DNA of 64,000 nucleotides from Trichobilharzia regenti (lineage: Eukaryota > Platyhelminthes > Trematoda > Strigeidida > Schistosomatidae). Both the position numbers and the translations under genes were made by a program. The notes under the pieces are model-generated. The model had not been told where the DNA came from, ran no database searches, and saw only the letters and a list, made by a program, of their open reading frames with translations. Shown piece by piece: positions 23,991-34,282 of the stretch. The DNA is taken from contig OX235264.1 in the NCBI GenBank assembly GCA_944472135.2, positions 95,552,319-95,616,318 of the forward strand, given 5' to 3'. Numbering within the stretch: the first letter of the stretch is position 1; each line of letters starts with the position of its first letter.

Positions 23991-24830
23991 TCGATATGCG
24001 AAAACTCCGTTCATTACCCATATGAACCTTAAATCCATTAACAATCATCTACTGTTTATGCAATGAATGTGAGTGATTATTCGTAAGAATTTGCAAATTT
24101 CTTGGTGTATCGTTTGTTCTTGTAGAACAGACAATAAGAAATTCACAAATTTAAAGCAGTAACACCTTAAGTTTACTGCGTAAGAATTAACTATCGCTTT
24201 CTACAGGAATAGAAGCTGGTGAGTTAATTTTCGAAATAGTGAGTGCTAACTTCGAATGTCAGAAGAGCAAAAGCTGCTCAGTCAATTGTATGACCTATGA
24301 TGAAAGTTAGTCTGCAGATCAGGTTGAAAGTTAATCCTACAACTATTAGTTTCACCGTGTATATTAGTCAATTCTAGAACTAAGTTCAATTTTCTGTCTT
24401 CTAAAGTATATTCTGAAGCCAACGCAAGGTAATAAGTAAACACATTTTAGGGATAACGTGAAAATCTCTGATATAAAAGTCATTGTCTTTTCAAATATTC
24501 TTTAATCTACATTCGAAATATGATCAGTGCTTTTAATATAACGCAGTCTACTTCGAAGTTATTTTGTCTCTGAAGTTAAACTGGTGCTCAGTTTCTCAGA
24601 GAAACCAGGACTCACACAGCCGCAATCAGGGTGCATTTACGAGCCCTGCTTCTCCTGCAGAACTAGTTACTCTGGCCGTACTTGGAGGCCTTATCCATGT
24701 AATGCTACATGTAAATAATCTATCTAGATGATCTCCACCACACTTTTTGTTAGCAACTAAACTGGTGGCTATCAGTAGCAGAAGATCGGGACTCAGTACT
24801 CAGAAGAAATATATCTAGTTTGTTTACTTT
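23991..24830. other. Unassigned spacer with a short direct repeat
   Basis: No gene seen. Similar phrases ttaaactggtgctcagtttc ... gaaaccaggactcacac (24577-24618) and ctaaactggtggctatcagt ... gatcgggactcagtac (24759-24800) suggest a diverged direct repeat of about 45 bases. Confidence 0.35.
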
Positions 24831-24834
24831 GGCA

Positions 24835-24995
24835 TTTTTTAATTCCTTTACCTTCCCAGTGGAGAATAGGGCTTTAAGCTACTGGTTTGAAGTTTCAGTA
24901 GCAGTGTTGTTAATTCTTACGGAAGGGATTTAACCCCTAACCACCTGCGTGGTTTCGAGGGTTCTACCACTGTGCCACCGACGAACAACCCTAGC
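24835..24995 (-). mobile_element. SINE-A copy, internally deleted
   Basis: Minus copy. The RTE-like end (plus strand ttcccagtggagaatagggc) and the head (ctgtgccaccgacgaac) are kept, but the middle body is mostly lost, giving a shortened element. Confidence 0.75.
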
Positions 24996-25004
24996 TTACA
25001 ATAA

Positions 25005-25150
25005 TAATAATGGTAAGGCTCTATTTAAGACAGTATGCGAATATACGGTACAAAAAGTTTCAGCGTATTCAGTTCCAAAGTACTTTTTTCTTCACACAGG
25101 ATTCACATGTAAAGTAATAATCTGAAGTATATCTTCATTTCGTTGAAGAA
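25005..25150 (-). mobile_element. CR1-like LINE 3' tail
   Basis: Minus-strand 3' terminal piece. The plus strand begins with an aataataatgg-type tail, then tacaaaaagtttcagcgtat and acaggattcacatgtaaag. It matches 47965-48112 closely and resembles the 3' end of the LINE at 2.1 kb. Confidence 0.55.
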
Positions 25151-25321
25151 TTGTACAGCGTTTACTTAGGAGCAGGTTAAATCACCGCGCAAGTTTATGT
25201 GTGTGTCATTTGATACAAATGGACGATTAAAACAATGATAAATCCAGATGAAATTAAGCATTTTGGAGGAAAGTAATTTTGGTAGCGCAATGATTTAAGC
25301 AGGCCGCCTAATAATCCAAAG

Positions 25322-25402
25322 GAGTGCGTCGGCCGAGGATCGAGCCCCGGCCCATGTGCATGGTCGGCGAGCATTCTAACCGCTGTGCCACCGACGCACA
25401 GT
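25322..25402 (-). mobile_element. tRNA-like SINE head fragment
   Basis: Minus strand: gtgcgtcggtggcacagcgg, box B ggggctcgatcc, and the terminal tgcgtcggccgaggatcgag on plus. Only the head is present, so it cannot be assigned to SINE-A or SINE-B. Confidence 0.75.
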
Positions 25403-26150
25403 ATCCAGTATTAACATTAGTAATTAACATTTTAAATTGTATTCCCATTTGCCACCTTGTTTTATGGAAAAACGTTTATTTCAGACCCTTATTATGTCTT
25501 TTGCCCCTGGTTAAAGTCATGCTTTTTAAACTTATTATTGTACTAACACCATCCTGTTCATTATATTTCATTAAATTGTTTATTACGTGCCAGTCGCTCA
25601 CTTATAGTACTTTTTGTTTACAACACACCAATGTTATTACTTTACCATCATTATTATTGCTATTTGTGACCCCTGAGATCACGTCTATTATATCCATTTT
25701 ATATGTATTTCTTTCTCTACAGTATTCACACTTTCTCACGCACCAATAATATCACTTGTCTTTGAAACCTGCGCTTTTTGTTGAGTACATGAACAGATAT
25801 AAATCACTCAATTATTTCAATTCTGTTTATCCCATGTTCTTATCAACCATACATAGTTTATATGAATTTAAACGATAATCAGAACTCATCAGCTAGTATT
25901 GTCCCAACTTGTACTACAATACCACAACACGCTTTGTGATGATTTAATCCTATTTATTTTGTACTAGCTACTGTATGCTAAAATTAGATGGATTTATAAT
26001 TGCACAGACTGATGAATGATCTATTTGAAATCTATCGCTTCTGTTGTTCTGCAAAATGAAAGCTTACAACTCGTGTCAGACACACCGTTTCTTCTTCACT
26101 AAACCATCAGAACACAGGCCTACTACGCACAGTGAGTTAGATTCTGTTTT
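25403..26150. other. Unassigned; composition like a PLE 3' UTR
   Basis: CT/AT-rich sequence without a supported gene. The long ORF 25324-25749 runs through the SINE head and into low-complexity hydrophobic codons, and is not a real gene. The terminal PLE motif is absent, so a PLE assignment is not made. Confidence 0.3.
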
Positions 26151-26359
26151 TGCTGTACTTAATATGAACAGGTAAATTACCGTTACTCGGTGCGAATGTG
26201 AACTGCGCTTCGACATTTTGAACAATTACGAACAAGCTGTTTTATTCTTTAAATAATAAAAGGATCATTTTTCGAAAAAACAAATATAACAAAATGTATT
26301 TAGAGGATGAAAAATATAAACTAAACATTGTTCAATTAAGAAAATCACGACTTATTCAA

Positions 26360-26398
26360 ATTTTATTTTTAAAAAAACAAGGTTTTTTTATTTTAAAA
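26360..26398 (-). terminator. Candidate polyadenylation signals of the protease gene
   Basis: On the minus strand AATAAA occurs within about 10 and 35 bases after the stop codon (plus-strand TTTATT at about 26387 and 26364). The 3' UTR would be unusually short if the first is used. Confidence 0.4.
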
Positions 26399-26401
26399 GT
26401 C

Positions 26402-27844
26402 CTATAAAACATTTTTAAACCAGTCCACATATAAAGCTACATTTGTATACACACCTGGTCGAAATCGTTGCGCACAATCACTACCCCAAGATACAATTCC
26501 AGCCTGCACAGTTTGTCCACCAATATAACATAAAAGGGGTCCACCACTATCACCACTGCATGCATCAACACCTCCTTGTTGATAACCAGCACAAAAACTT
26601 TTCTCATTAAGATAAGGAAGCCATGATTTGCATAGCCTGTAATCAATCACTGGAAGAATAGCCTGTCGTAGAACATCACTTGAACCTGTATTCCGTGTGT
26701 CTCCCCAACCAGCTACTATACACTGAACATTTGCTTTAAGTTGTCCGGCTGAGAGTGAATTTCGTACAACTGGTGATAAAGTGACCTGCCCTTTGACTAA
26801 ATTTGCTGGTGTAGCTAGTCGTAAAAGAGCTATATCATTCTCAAAAGTAATTGGATTGAAAGATGGATGAATGTATATCCGATCAACTTTCATTCGCTGG
26901 ACTTCAGAGCCACCAATGTTTTTATAGTATCTTCCTAGGTCTACATACCATAATTTTGGATGTGGAAATGTTTGTAAACAGTGTGCAGCTGTCATAACCC
27001 ATTGTGTACTGATTAGACTACCTCCGCATAAATGTCTACCATTGGCAGCGTAACGTAATGAAGCGATAAATGACCATGCTCCTTTAGCAGCTTGTTGACC
27101 GTTGACAACACGACCCCAGTCATCTTCATCATTGACTGATCTTTTCTCTCTGTGTTCTAATTTGGGCAGCTGTTTTGGTAGAGGGAAACAGTTCATTTCA
27201 TCTTCAGAGTTTAAACAGTCATCGAATCCATCACATCTCCACCTTTTTAAAATACACTGTGATGACGGACATTTCCATTCAAGTGATTTATCACACGTTT
27301 TGTTATAAGTCGTAGAGTTCAGTGTAGATTTCAATCGGTTGGCGAAATCATCAGGTATAGCTGCATAACGCAGGTTAAACCCTTTATGCTTTCCAATAGA
27401 TCGAGCTTTGAAAATTAACAGAAGTCGATTGGAACTAGACAATATTTTTATTGGTGTTGATCCACAGTAAGCACTTTTGCCAACTCTTCTCGTAAACATA
27501 TCAATATCAGAGGTATTCTTAAGCAAATTTTTATAATCAGGCTCATAAACCACTAGACTATCTTCATCACACTGGGTGGAATTTCCTGCCAAATCGAAAT
27601 CAACTGACTGTACAATTATTCGACTCTTTGGATCAGTATTTATTATCCAGAAACACTGAAGGAATCCAGTATAGGTTACATTTTTCTCGTAATCAGTATG
27701 CGAATAAATGTTGCCATTTGGGTTGAATAAAATTGGATTAGAGCCACATTCAGCATCAAATGTTGGTAGGCTTGTTGAATAATGAATTTCAAAATCATTA
27801 ATAATAATAGTAATAATAGTGCTGTTACACCGTCTTTGACCACA
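26402..27844 (-). CDS. CUB-LDLRA-trypsin-like serine protease (S1), 5' end uncertain
   Basis: The open frame has 480 codons from the first codon after an in-frame stop. Numbered from 27844, a CUB domain spans about residues 33-165 (ECGS, QCFWIIN, AYCGS) and an LDL-receptor class A repeat spans 184-219 with six Cys and acidic CDGFDDCLNSEDEMNC. A linker with EKRSVNDEDDWGR leads to the S1 domain from R245/V246 (VVNG in place of IVGG). The triad is intact: His288 (TAAHC), Asp337 (ENDIALL), Ser433 (GDSGGP). Asp427 at the S1 pocket base predicts cleavage after Arg/Lys. The architecture matches schistosome SmSP1-type proteases. The true N-terminus is unclear: there is no in-frame Met before the CUB, and a signal-anchor-like start lies at 27864 in another frame. 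Function as a secreted or surface trypsin-like enzyme is inferred. Confidence 0.9.
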   Translation of the reverse strand, partial: CGQRRCNSTIITIIINDFEIHYSTSLPTFDAECGSNPILFNPNGNIYSHTDYEKNVTYTGFLQCFWIINTDPKSRIIVQSVDFDLAGNSTQCDEDSLVVYEPDYKNLLKNTSDIDMFTRRVGKSAYCGSTPIKILSSSNRLLLIFKARSIGKHKGFNLRYAAIPDDFANRLKSTLNSTTYNKTCDKSLEWKCPSSQCILKRWRCDGFDDCLNSEDEMNCFPLPKQLPKLEHREKRSVNDEDDWGRVVNGQQAAKGAWSFIASLRYAANGRHLCGGSLISTQWVMTAAHCLQTFPHPKLWYVDLGRYYKNIGGSEVQRMKVDRIYIHPSFNPITFENDIALLRLATPANLVKGQVTLSPVVRNSLSAGQLKANVQCIVAGWGDTRNTGSSDVLRQAILPVIDYRLCKSWLPYLNEKSFCAGYQQGGVDACSGDSGGPLLCYIGGQTVQAGIVSWGSDCAQRFRPGVYTNVALYVDWFKNVL

Positions 27845-27864
27845 CTATTACCGTGCATTTTCAT
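27760..27864 (-). CDS. Signal-anchor-like start of the protease in another frame
   Basis: ATG at 27864 opens MKMHGNSVVKDGVTALLLLL ... MILKF: a basic N-terminus and a run of seven Leu plus Met-Ile-Leu, as expected of a signal peptide or type II membrane anchor. It lies in a frame one step from the CUB frame, which is itself open through the same bases. One inserted base or two deleted bases between about 27760 and 27840 would join them. The (TTA)n-like codons could also give a chance Leu run, so this is an inference. Confidence 0.4.
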
Positions 27865-27869
27865 AATTC

Positions 27870-28640
27870 ATCATGTCCTCTACATTTAGGATATTTTATA
27901 CTCCCATTCTTTCTCCAAGTGGTATGCCAGTCAAAGCGAATTTAATCGTATTAAGTAAGATTTGTAATAACTCGAAATTGGCTCATTTAAAAAAAAATCT
28001 CCCGTTTTCGCAATCTTCAAAATAACACTTCAAGTGGATTAGGCGAGATTTATTTGAAAATTAATCATTTTTTGACGTAAAGTTTCATAGCCTAGCCAGA
28101 TCATAAATATTCTTGTTTTAATCTGCTTTTAATATATAAGATTAAGGTGTGGTAACGCAAATTTCAAATATTCTGCGCATTTAATTTATTTTACAGTTGA
28201 ATTACCTCCTTAATAACACACTTGATCGCCTCATCACACTATACATTTAATCTTCTTTTCTTTTAATACCTATAGTATACTATACGTGTTTAATAGGTAA
28301 TTGTCTCAGGTTCTAATGTCGAGTAGAACACTTCAGAAAAATAATATCTACACGTAAACAAGTTATAATATTATTAATGAATTACGAGGTGTATTCATGA
28401 TTCGATGAGTCATCTAATCAGGTGAAGATATTTGTGAATTTTTTTTCTGTGTTATTTCGTCTAAAATTCAGCTAAGAAATTCAAGAGGAAAGTTTTCTTT
28501 TCTTCAATCTCACGTAGGGGAATTATTTATAAACCGTATTTTACCAAACTGCTTATTTCTGGTTGTTTCAGGAGCACCAAACTAAGTGAAACACACAATT
28601 AGATCAATGATTCACTCTTTTGTCATTCAAAATATATTTG
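27870..28640. other. Upstream region of the protease gene; nothing certain
   Basis: AT-rich. On the minus strand this would be promoter, 5' UTR or intron of the protease gene. I see no convincing upstream exon or repeat. Confidence 0.35.
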
Positions 28641-28647
28641 TTTTTAA

Positions 28648-28823
28648 ATTTTGATTATAGCTTGATTCCACACGGTATTTTTGGCACAAATATGGAATTT
28701 TCAGCATGTGATATCGGTAGCCCAGGCCGACCATTGATATCAGGTGTGCATCGGCAGTGGATTGAACTCCAGACCATGTGCATGGTCGACGAGAGTCCTA
28801 ACCACTGTGCCACCGACACACAA
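28648..28823 (-). mobile_element. SINE-B copy
   Basis: The minus copy carries the head (plus ccactgtgccaccgacacac) and the tail phrases gcttgattccacacggtatt and caaatatggaattttcagca on plus. A 10-base deletion lies in the middle relative to other copies. Confidence 0.85.
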
Positions 28824-28824
28824 A

Positions 28825-29600
28825 GAGGAAATCAGGTAGGCTTCACATCAGACCAGGAAGACAATGCGTCAGTAATATCTTCACCCTTAGACTATCGGTG
28901 GAAGGTAGTGTTTAATGCTCAGCAGATCTCTCTGTCCTCCCATATGGCTGCGAGTGAGACATGGCCACTGAAAATGGAAGAAATGAAAAGTCTGACTAGC
29001 TGTCTTTGATCATAGATGTCTGTGCTAAGTAGTATAATAAGGTGAGTAACATTGAGGTTAGACGTCAAGTGCTAGGTAAGGTGTTGAAATCATTCGACGA
29101 GGTTGTGAAGTTATATCAATTTGATTGGATGGCTAAGACATGTGTTACCTAAGCCTAACCAAAACTTTTCTCGACGGTCAATGTTAGCTGACGTAGGATT
29201 GATCAGTTTAGAAAAGAGCCAGTGGTATGGCATCAGTCAATAAAATCCATGACAATTAGTTTAAGCCATGTAGGGAGGTGTAAACATTCTAGTTAGGGTC
29301 CGTGGGATTCTAAAAGCCAATGGATGGAGACAGTTCGTGAAATAGCTTGAAATAGTTATCAATAACATAGATGCATTCACTATTTGTGATTTTTCATAAC
29401 TAATAACAGTCTATTGTTCTTCCATATTACTATCCTGTTTTACCTCACTTACACTTCCGTTTATTATCTCTCTCTCTTTTGAATCTATCTTTACTCTCTT
29501 CTCTTGCCTTGTGTGGCGCATGGAGCGAGTGTGACAACTCGCACTACTCTGTACATCTAAGCAAAGTTCTATGTTGAAACCAGTTAGTCAGCTAGTTCGA
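28825..29600 (+). pseudogene. LINE C-terminal remnant (EVRRQVLG ... LIGWL type)
   Basis: The broken translation includes SETWPLKMEEMKSLTSCLRS-like sequence (28953-29010), SNIEVRRQVLGKVLKSFDEV near 29050 and a GWL-HVL-like block near 29130. These match the 'EVR..VLG...WLGHVLRM' C-terminal region common to several trematode LINEs. The 3' part (29400-29600) looks like 3' UTR. It has a SINE-B immediately 5'. Clade is not determined. Confidence 0.55.
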
Positions 29601-30155
29601 AGATCTTTAATTATTATTCCACTTCTTACCGATTCACTTTCACTTCTTTGTAACCAAACAAGGTAACCTAGGTAGGTGGGATAACTGACTGGAAGTTAAG
29701 CGCCTTAACCAATGACAGATATTACCGAAGAATAAAACCTTTAACAGCAGGGAACACATATAGATATAATCACAAAAATAAACACATATGCGTATTTGGC
29801 ATCATTTCAAATGTTTGATAGCGGTCTGTTTAAATCTGTTAGATACCTTATTTTCCATGTAACATAACTGTATTTCATATCGTCATTTCATTCATCAATT
29901 TCTGGTCCTAAATTGTAATGTGTACTGTGGCTTATTTTAAAAAGAAGCCTTTGGCCAACTGATATTCACTTCTATCAAAGAAAAAATAAGAAATTGAAGA
30001 AGTATCGGTGAATAAACCGTTATCTTACACTGAAGAATACTAGGATCAAGAGATGTATCGAGGATCGTTAATATTTTATTTGAACATCATGTAAAAGAGG
30101 CTAATACATTAAAATTAAGCACCACATGTTTTCCATAGTTCATAAAAAATATTAC
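29601..30155. other. No recognisable feature
   Basis: AT-rich spacer without supported features. Confidence 0.4.
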
Positions 30156-30159
30156 CAAT

Positions 30160-30705
30160 ATTGAAATTAGACATATATCATCTGCGAAATCCAGATCTTC
30201 TAGAGTCTTCCTATCGGTAGTCAGAAATACGCTGGATCACCCACGAAAGGCTCTAGAAGATCTGAATATCGCAGATGATATATGCCTAACGTCACATAAA
30301 AACTCGAAGACTTGCAAGCGAAAACCAACAGACTAACTGAAGAAGCAGCGAAAATAGGATTGCAGGTGAACACAGTAAAGACAGAAGTGATGAATATAAC
30401 CAATCAACAGCAAAAATAACCAGAACCAACCACCATCAACGGGAAAGTTTTAACATAGTTTGCCTCCTTTACTTATCTGGGAAGCATAGTTTCAACTACA
30501 GACGGAATGGACAAAGATGTCGAAGCCAGTCAGATTTGGAAAGATAAGATAGTCCTTCATCAATCTGAAACCAATTTATCGCTCAGCATAAGGAGAAGAT
30601 TCTCATTTTCAACAGCAATGTGAAGTCCGCTCTTCTATACGGGTCAGAAACGTGCAGTGTGTGTCACGAGAAAGATTTCCAACAGCCTATTGCAGATTAA
30701 TATAT
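30160..30705 (+). mobile_element. RTE-like LINE fragment with fold-back start
   Basis: Reads DIADDICLTSH-like sequence (30265-30295), then KIGLQVNTVKTEVMNITNQQ and SFTYLGSIVSTTDGMDKDV-like sequence, matching RTE RT C-terminal blocks. The start holds an inverted repeat (30168-30205 versus 30248-30286). It ends at ttccaacagcctattgcag, where PLE-1 sequence begins. Confidence 0.7.
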
Positions 30706-30724
30706 GTGTAAAACTTGGTCACTG

Positions 30725-31300
30725 TGGTAGTAAATAATTCCATATTAATTTGTTTATTAGATGTATCACACAGTGAAACAGTATTATTTGCTGGATGACG
30801 TCTCGAACAAAATTTATTGTTCATAATCACATCAATTCCTAAAGTCTACTATTGGTTTTATGGGGTACAGGGACTAGCTCTGCAGGTTAAACGACCTTGT
30901 CGGTTGATCTAATTAGACAATATAATATAATTTAAAAAATACCCTGCAATGACTGTGAGGTGAACTGCATAGGTCACACTAGTAAGTCAGGGGTAGTCAG
31001 ATTGTCAGAACATAAGAATTTAGCCAAGTTAAGAATGGTTGACCCCGAGAAGATAAGTTATTTAGAAAAAAGATCAGCAATTGCAATGCATTAACATACA
31101 ACCACACAATAGGGTGGGAGAGGGTTAAAATTCTAAAAAGTAATCTAGGTATGTGGAGAAAGGTTGATTACTGAATCCTTGTTCATCGAGTCTACAACCG
31201 ACACATGCAAAAGAAATGACTCATCACTAATACCCAAAATATGGAAAATACTACTACCAATAAAATCAAGTGAAAATCAAGTAAAAAGCAATGGAACTAT
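30725..31300 (+). mobile_element. PLE-1 copy with inverted 5' terminal repeat
   Basis: The first 115 bases (30725-30840) are the PLE-1 3'-terminal motif in minus orientation (gaacaaaatttattgttcat; gggatgacgt-like strand). From about 30870 the plus strand carries the GIY-YIG block (GHTSKSGVVRLSEHKNLAK, VDPEKISYLEKRSAIAM). No RT is present. The terminal repeat and body are therefore in opposite orientation. Confidence 0.65.
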
Positions 31301-31425
31301 ATAAATGAAAGAGTATAGACTAACATGGATGCAGGTAAAAAGTACAGCAGAAGACAGAAGCAAGTGGAGACGTGCAGTTGAAGACCTATTTTCCACTAGG
31401 AATCCAAGGGGGCAATAATAATATA
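31300..31425 (+). mobile_element. RTE-like LINE 3' tail
   Basis: Contains actaacatggatgcaggtaa, gcaagtggagacgtgcagtt and a diverged gaagacctattttccact end with aataataat. It lies between two PLE-1 pieces and probably is the downstream remnant of the RTE fragment at 30.16-30.70 kb. Confidence 0.75.
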
Positions 31426-31429
31426 AATG

Positions 31430-31595
31430 AAGTTAGGAAGTCGTGTGATTACCTTGATATGATTACGAGCAATAAAATTGTGCTCAAAACGTCATCAGTA
31501 AACATTACCATATAACACTGTGAGACTTTATCAAAACAAAATTTACCCATAGTGGTATTACACTCTACCACCGTGCACACGTTTTATTCTTATAT
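31430..31595 (+). mobile_element. PLE-1 3'-terminal repeat
   Basis: The hairpin gattacgagcaataaaatt then gtgctcaaaacgtcatcag, and the shared downstream sequence ending ccaccgtgcacacg, match the end of the 14.4-kb copy. Box II is AAAAC here rather than GAAAC. Confidence 0.6.
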
Positions 31596-31597
31596 CA

Positions 31598-32075
31598 ATG
31601 AATATTCCAGATATCTGGGACAGGTGTTGAATCATTCCTAGTGCATGTATTTGCAGCTGATTCGATAAACAAAGCTTCTGTTATCAATCTCTCCCTCCAC
31701 CCTGTGACATTAGATTTTGAGGCTGTCATCCTATCCCATCCTGTTGTATGGTTGTGTACAACTGCATGTAATGCTATAGCTGAACTATTCTCTAGATTTC
31801 TTATCTTATTTGGGTAAACTAATCTAGATTTTGTGAGGTCATGTTTAGCTAGTCTGACTGACCCTGTTCTACTAGTTTCACCTATGTATTTGACTTGACA
31901 ATCTTTGCAGACAGGGTATTAGATAAACTAAATTGTTTTGTTTTAAAGGATCCACAGGATCCTTTAATCGACAAAGCTTGTTTCTAATTGAGTTTGTGGA
32001 TGGTTGGAATGCGAGTCACTTTTATTCCTGCCTTTGTTTAGAATTCTGCGTAAGGTTTCCGAGGTCGCAAACTTT
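31598..32075 (-). mobile_element. PLE-1 C-terminal fragment
   Basis: Minus strand, matching the end of the 36-kb copy: GIY-YIG block (KYIGETSRTGSVRLAKHDLT-like), CNTTIQQDGIG-type segment, and STANTCTRNDSTPVPDIW near 31620-31680. At the 32.05-kb end the frame reaches LRKILNK and then joins an RTE tail of opposite orientation. Confidence 0.7.
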
Positions 32076-32450
32076 CACCAACACCTGTCTTTGCTAGCTC
32101 CACACCGAAGATCAAATGGCCAGCCAGAAAGAATAAGCAACAAGAAACTATGGGAACAAACAAAAGGAGAGAGACCCGATCGCTCAACAGATATGTTTGA
32201 GAAAATGGAGATGGACCGGGCATACGATGAGAAGGTTGTCGAATGACATCGCACGCCAGAAAATCGCACGAGAGGAATCCAAACGGCAGCGACGAGTGGG
32301 TCGTCGGTGCCAGGGTGACATGGAAAAGATGAGAGTTTGGTCAATCGTAAACTCAGCTGAAAAGGATGGGAGAAGATAGGGCAAAGCGGAGATGTGTTGT
32401 TGAAGCCCTATGTTCCACTCGGAAAGTAAGATAACAATAATAATATCGCT
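32055..32450 (+). mobile_element. RTE-like LINE 3' fragment
   Basis: LKIKWPARKNKQQETMGTNK-like region, the conserved RWTGHTMRRLSNDIAR block (ORF 32197-32379) and the end ttgaagccctatgttccact with aacaataataat. The codons remain partly open, but the RT is missing. Confidence 0.8.
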
Positions 32451-32499
32451 TCATGCAAGTGAACATTAAATTAATCAAGATTTTTAAGGTGTGATACTG

Positions 32500-32712
32500 C
32501 ACATTGAAGTTTCTGTAGCGGTTTCGTTAAGTTTTGGGAGTAAAGTTGCTAGCACCACGCCCCAACCCTTTCTCTTTATCCGGGCTTAGGACCGGCTAGA
32601 AAACTAGCAAGCTAGTAGTCTCAGCGAGGTTAAGGAGTGCGTCGGCCAGGGATCGAACCCCGGACCATGTGAATGGTCGGCGAGCGTCCTAACGGTTATA
32701 CTACCGACGGAA
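32500..32712 (-). mobile_element. SINE-A copy
   Basis: Minus copy: plus-strand ggttaaggagtgcgtcggcc, box B region gatcgaaccccgga and head ctaacggttatactaccga. The RTE-like 3' end is lost beyond about 32500. Confidence 0.75.
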
Positions 32713-32862
32713 GTTATGAAAATAACCAACCAACCAAAAACAACAGCACCACCAACATCCAACGCCAATCACCAACAAGTGGAGAGACTTGGGAGAGGTT
32801 ACTTTATTCCCTTATCTTGGGAGCATTGTCTCAACTACAAGGGAACAATAATAAAAATGATA
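32712..32862 (+). mobile_element. RTE-like LINE fragment with internal deletion
   Basis: gaagttatgaaaataaccaa to gcattgtctcaactacaagg corresponds to the NQQQQ ... GSIISTT region, and then jumps directly to the tail gggaacaataat. Most of the C-terminal region has been deleted. Confidence 0.7.
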
Positions 32863-32984
32863 ATGACACTGCACACCTATTGTTCATCTTGACCCAGTAA
32901 TCGGCTGTTATTAATTCAATGTAGTTGCTGTCCACATTTCCGCTGATTAGAAAATAGCAACTTTGAGATAAAGAGAGTTTTATT

Positions 32985-34282
32985 TATTGTTCCCGTGGGT
33001 TCCTAGTGGAACATAGGGCTTCAACTGCACGTCTCCACTTGCCACTTCTGTCTTCTGCTGTACCTCTCACCTGCATCAATGTTAGTCCATACTGCATCCA
33101 CTCCTCTTCACACAATCTACTCCATGTCACCCTTGCACTGACGTCCCACTCGCCGCTTCCCTTTCGGGTTCCACTCGAGCAATGGCCTGACGCGCGCGCG
33201 CGATGTCACCCAGTGGTCTCCTCAGCGAGTATCGGATCCATCTCCACTTTCTCTTACATATTCGTTGGGCGATTGGTTCTTGTTTTCTTTGTTCCCATCC
33301 ATATTTTCTTGTTGGTGATTCTTTCCAGCCCGGCCATCTCATCTTCAGTATAGAACTAGGGAAGACAGCTGCTGATAAATGTCTGCAACAGGCTGTTGGA
33401 AATATTCTTTGTGACCCACCCGCCAAGTTTCTGATCCGTATAGAAGAACTGCCTGACTTGACTTTTGTGTTGAAAATCTGACCGAATTTTGTTGTTGATG
33501 CTGAGTCACGAAGATTTCCAGATTGGTTTCAGGTTGATGAATGTGTTTCTCGCCTTCCCGATTCTGGCTCGATTTGACATCCTCGTCCGCTCCTCCTGTA
33601 GTTGAGATAATGCTCCCTAGATAAGTGAATGAAGTGACCACTTTCAAATCCCTCCCGCTGATGGTGATTGACGTTGGATGTTGCTGCTGTTGCTGTTGAT
33701 TAGTTATTTTCATAACCTCCATCATGTCTACGTTCACCTGGAGTCCTGTCTTCGCCGCCTGCTTCTTCAACCAGTCTGTCGGTTTTCGCTCGTAAATCTT
33801 CGATTTTGTGTGACATCAAGCACAAATCATTCACGCGCGAAATCCAGTTCTTCTAAGTTCTTCGCGTCGATCCAGGATATTCCCGTCCCGTTTCTTGTTT
33901 CCCACTGTCCGACGCATAATCCAGTCAGTCCGCCACAATTAGGAATATCATCGGTTGATAATAAGCAAGCATTCTTGTCTGACTCCTGTGTTTACTCGAA
34001 ACGCCTCACTGAGTTTTCCGTCGTGGATCACTTGACATGTGCTGTTGTCGTACAGCTGTTGAATAGGGTTGATGAATATTGTGGTGTATGCTGTAGTACT
34101 CGGATAGTTTCCAAATTACTTCACGGTCAACGCTGTCAAAGGCCTTCTCGAAGTCTATGAATTTGAGGTAGAGGTTTGATTGCTATTCCATGCTTTGTTC
34201 GATGATGATGCGTAGAGTTGCAATTTTGTCAGAACGTGATTTGCCTTTCCTGAATCCAGCTTGTTCTGGTCGCAGTGCTGTA
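32985..34282 (-). mobile_element. RTE-like LINE, 5'-truncated, close relative of the 6.5-kb copy
   Basis: Minus strand. It runs from the tail (plus ggaacatagggcttcaactg at 33008) up to PEQAGFRKGKSRSDKIATLR at 34260. ORFs 33345-33770 (MKKQAAKTGLQVNVDMMEVM; TSFTYLGSIISTTGGADEDV) and 33127-33426 remain. It shares with the 6.5-kb copy a frameshift after EYYSIHH and a ctgactgg duplication before WIMRQ. It lacks the RT N-terminus and the endonuclease. Confidence 0.85.

Noticed and set aside
25324..25749. 141-codon ORF
   Set aside because: It starts in a SINE head and continues through low-complexity hydrophobic codons in CT-rich DNA; no domain.
33678..34160. 160-codon plus ORF and the ORF at 33006-33353
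   Set aside because: Antisense shadows of the minus-strand RTE copy.
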